Shown piece by piece: positions 62,389 to 64,000 of a stretch of DNA of 64,000 nucleotides (position 1 is its first letter; each line of letters begins with the position of its first letter). Both the position numbers and the translations under genes were made by a program. The notes under the pieces are model-generated. The model saw only the letters and a program-made list of their open reading frames with translations. It did not search any database and was not told where the DNA came from. The DNA comes from Oxytricha trifallax (lineage: Eukaryota; Ciliophora; Spirotrichea; Sporadotrichida; Oxytrichidae). The stretch is from NCBI GenBank assembly GCA_000711775.1, contig ARYC01000203.1:124001-188000 (forward strand), written 5' to 3'.

Positions 62389-62549
62389 TGCATAAAGGGA
62401 AATCGGCGTATTTGATCAAGCAAAGCACAAAAAGAAAAGCCAGATAGCTTATTCAAGAAGAGGAAAAAGTTCAAGAGCTAATAGCCATCCTTCAAAGAGA
62501 AAGTTTATGGACTAAAACAAAAGAGTCAGAGATGAAATGGGCATGATGA

Positions 62550-63490
62550 AGAACTAAATTGACGACTTACTCAACTATAAATCCCTTGTATTGCAACTTC
62601 ACGAGCAGGGAGTTATTGATGGTGAAGGCAAGGTCCAAGGGATGGACCCTACTTAATAGAATACTAACTTTATGATCTGAAAGTTTTAATTCCTCTTAAT
62701 TTCACTAATAATGCTTAATAAAACCATTAATAATTATAAACTTAAAATATAATAAGTTTTACTTTAAAAATTAAAGTCTTTATTAAAAAAATATTTATTT
62801 GAATGTGGCAGTCTCAAACAATGATGTTTTTAAAATATTTAAGGAAAGTTAAGTTTGATGGTATATTTGTATTAGTTTTGTCAACATAATATAGTTTGTA
62901 TGATGGGAGGAAAATTTCTAGATAAAATTACGCTCTTGATAAAAGATTGACGTGATAAGACTTTGTAAGAGTTTGTAACAATATTTACAAAAATTATTTT
63001 TACTATCTCTGAAAAATAAGGCAATTAAACTTCAATCTTAGTTTATTAGAGTTTCTCAATTTACAAGGTTAAAATACTCAAGTTTGAGTATAAGTTTATA
63101 AATATTTATGAATAAATGAGATTTAATTATTATTTAAACTATTTGTGATACTATGTTTGAATTTGTAAGATTTTTACAAATAAATATAAGACTTAATTAT
63201 ACTTTGTAAGTTTTTGTAACAATTGATACAAATTTAGCAATTTAAGTTTAAATTTGAAACAATTATGATTCAAAAAATAATTAATAAAACTGATGCTATT
63301 TATAAATATCGAATCTTTATCTAAAGCTCCATTGGCTTCATTAATATAAACTGTGACTATTTATAAAGCTTCCTATTTTAGTATACTAGTTAAGTATAAA
63401 AGCTTGAAGATAATAAGCTAAATTAAGAATTAAAATGAGCAAATAATTAAGTTCACAAAAGTTGAAGTAAGATTAAGTCAGTAAATCTTC
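62550..63490. other. A+T-rich spacer
   Basis: The first 120 bp still read as protein in another frame (downstream of the B homologue). The remainder is A+T-rich with repeated short AAGACTTTGTAAGAGTTTGTAAC-like phrases (about 62955-62985 and 63188-63220). No gene. Confidence 0.5.
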
Positions 63491-63494
63491 TGAT

Positions 63495-64000
63495 ATGAGT
63501 TACTAATCTCCTAAGTAAACCAAAGAGTCCCAAAAAGCTCGGTAGAATTGAGATATTGAACAAGAAGAAAACAAAGCTAAAATTTTTGAGTATATAAAAA
63601 AACAAGGCATTTTGGGGAACAAGTCTTACAAAGATGTGAGAATTGAATTATTGAAAAAATTCGGAGATGAAATGGTAGAGCAGCACAAGGTCTGGCTTGT
63701 CTAGACATTAAATGCTAGAAAGAGTGAGGCTAAATCTAGTGCTATAGCCAAAACAAACTCTTAAATCAAGCAAAAATCTAACTAAATAAAGGAAATAAAA
63801 ATGAGCGAAGATTAAAATTCTGAATAGAGTGTGGAAAATAGCAATGAGGAATCTCTAATCAGCAAAATTAAAAGCCCAAATACAGTCTAATTTGAGCTTG
63901 AGTCATTAAATTCATCGCTTAATAAGACAGAAACTGAAGATAGCGAGACATACTCAGACGCTTCATATCTAAATGAAAAGAAAGTTGAATAAATTATAAC
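63495..64000 (+). pseudogene. Start of an ORF resembling the N-terminus of gene A, cut by the window end
   Basis: Open from ATG 63495 (MSYQSPKQTKESQ) to the window edge except for one TGA at 63549-63551. The segment ENKAKIFEYI...GILGNKSYKDVRIELLKKFGDEMVEQH aligns with DAAIFDARL...TVGNRSKKEIHDVVATIFGDNVTTHH near the start of gene A, in the same order and spacing. The rest is a Ser/Asn/Glu-rich, highly charged stretch. The early TGA may be a mutation, or the true start may be further in. It suggests a third relative of the multi-gene element, or the displaced A gene of the second one. Confidence 0.55.

Larger units (their letters stand above)
61849..62546 (+). pseudogene. Second homologue of gene B (TBE 22-kDa family)
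   Basis: Starts at ATG 61849 (MEINNQLQHIHVNQ); the frame ends at TGA 62544-62546 after splicing. Intron 1: 62020-62048 (29 nt, GTAAAC...GTTTAG), between GEKE and YLKR, matching GEKN/YIRR in B. Intron 2: 62358-62388 (31 nt, GTAAGA...TGCAG), phase 1, before HKGKSAYLIKQSTKRK, matching GNGRAVSMLKQTSKRR in B. Between them is YLPDHADWLHPDKKWITNVL, like FLPDPRDWKKIDRQWLGDVL. A one-base frameshift near 62145 breaks it. It contains a possible zinc pair (FLCQECGAYLP) absent from B. It is 204 bp from, and divergent to, the transposase. Confidence 0.82.

Noticed and set aside
35221..64000. TGA coding for Trp, as in karyorelict or Condylostoma codes
   Set aside because: Genes A, B and E contain many Trp residues, all TGG, and end at TGA. 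The few in-frame TGAs are better explained as mutations or micro-introns.
1..64000. Tetrahymena-type Tlr/Maverick element
   Set aside because: No DNA polymerase B, retroviral-type integrase or packaging ATPase motifs were seen; the gene sets match TBE relatives instead.

Overview
This window looks like micronuclear (germline) DNA of a ciliate. In every recognisable coding stretch TAA and TAG are read through at positions where homologous proteins need glutamine, and only TGA ends genes. Most of the sequence is extremely A+T-rich and gene-free, broken by islands of mobile DNA. Nothing here looks like an intact host housekeeping gene. A stichotrich/spirotrich (Oxytricha-Stylonychia type) is the best guess. 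The reason is a 5.2 kb element with C4A4 telomere-like ends, an AAT target duplication and the three-gene layout of TBE transposons, which I know only from that group. A Tetrahymena-type germline cannot be excluded from sequence alone.

Layout. 1-4690: 3' part of a non-LTR retrotransposon, with a frameshifted endonuclease/reverse transcriptase ORF and an intact second ORF carrying a Ulp1-like protease fold. 4700-9180: A+T-rich DNA with a few decayed coding-like patches and a G+C-rich island (8455-9010). 9184-10587: a 58-bp inverted repeat enclosing a decayed succinyl-CoA ligase alpha gene fragment and a foldback element. 10861-11957: a 1.1 kb palindrome with G-rich/C-rich ends. 17515-19188: a Merlin/IS1595-type transposon with 8-bp target duplications and a dead transposase. 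20238-20876 and 53414-54029: two copies of a second foldback family. 23543-23932, 31367-31778, 49772-50179 and 10181-10530: four copies of a first foldback family with TA duplications. 24822-27055: another terminal-inverted-repeat element with an 8-bp duplication.

35221-48915 is the centrepiece. It holds a group of genes that appear to form a TBE-related but distinct transposon: a 904-codon ORF (A), a homologue of the TBE '22 kDa' ORF on the minus strand (B), a divergently transcribed IS630/Tc1-type DDE transposase with a long N-terminal extension (CD), and a chromodomain plus cysteine-protease-like protein (E). The CD gene is split at its catalytic Asp-Asn codons by a 5,244-bp canonical TBE (40755-45998), which carries its own transposase, 22 kDa-type ORF and zinc-finger/pseudokinase ORF.

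56200-62546 contains a second, decayed relative. It has the same divergent transposase/B gene pair, with one intron at the same site in B and another at the same site and phase, next to a long ORF with weak similarity to gene A. At 63495 a third ORF begins that resembles the N-terminus of A and runs off the window. All the genes in this family have tiny GT-AG introns (about 18-46 nt). Together these suggest an undescribed family of multi-gene germline transposons related to TBE, at least two copies of which lie in this window.
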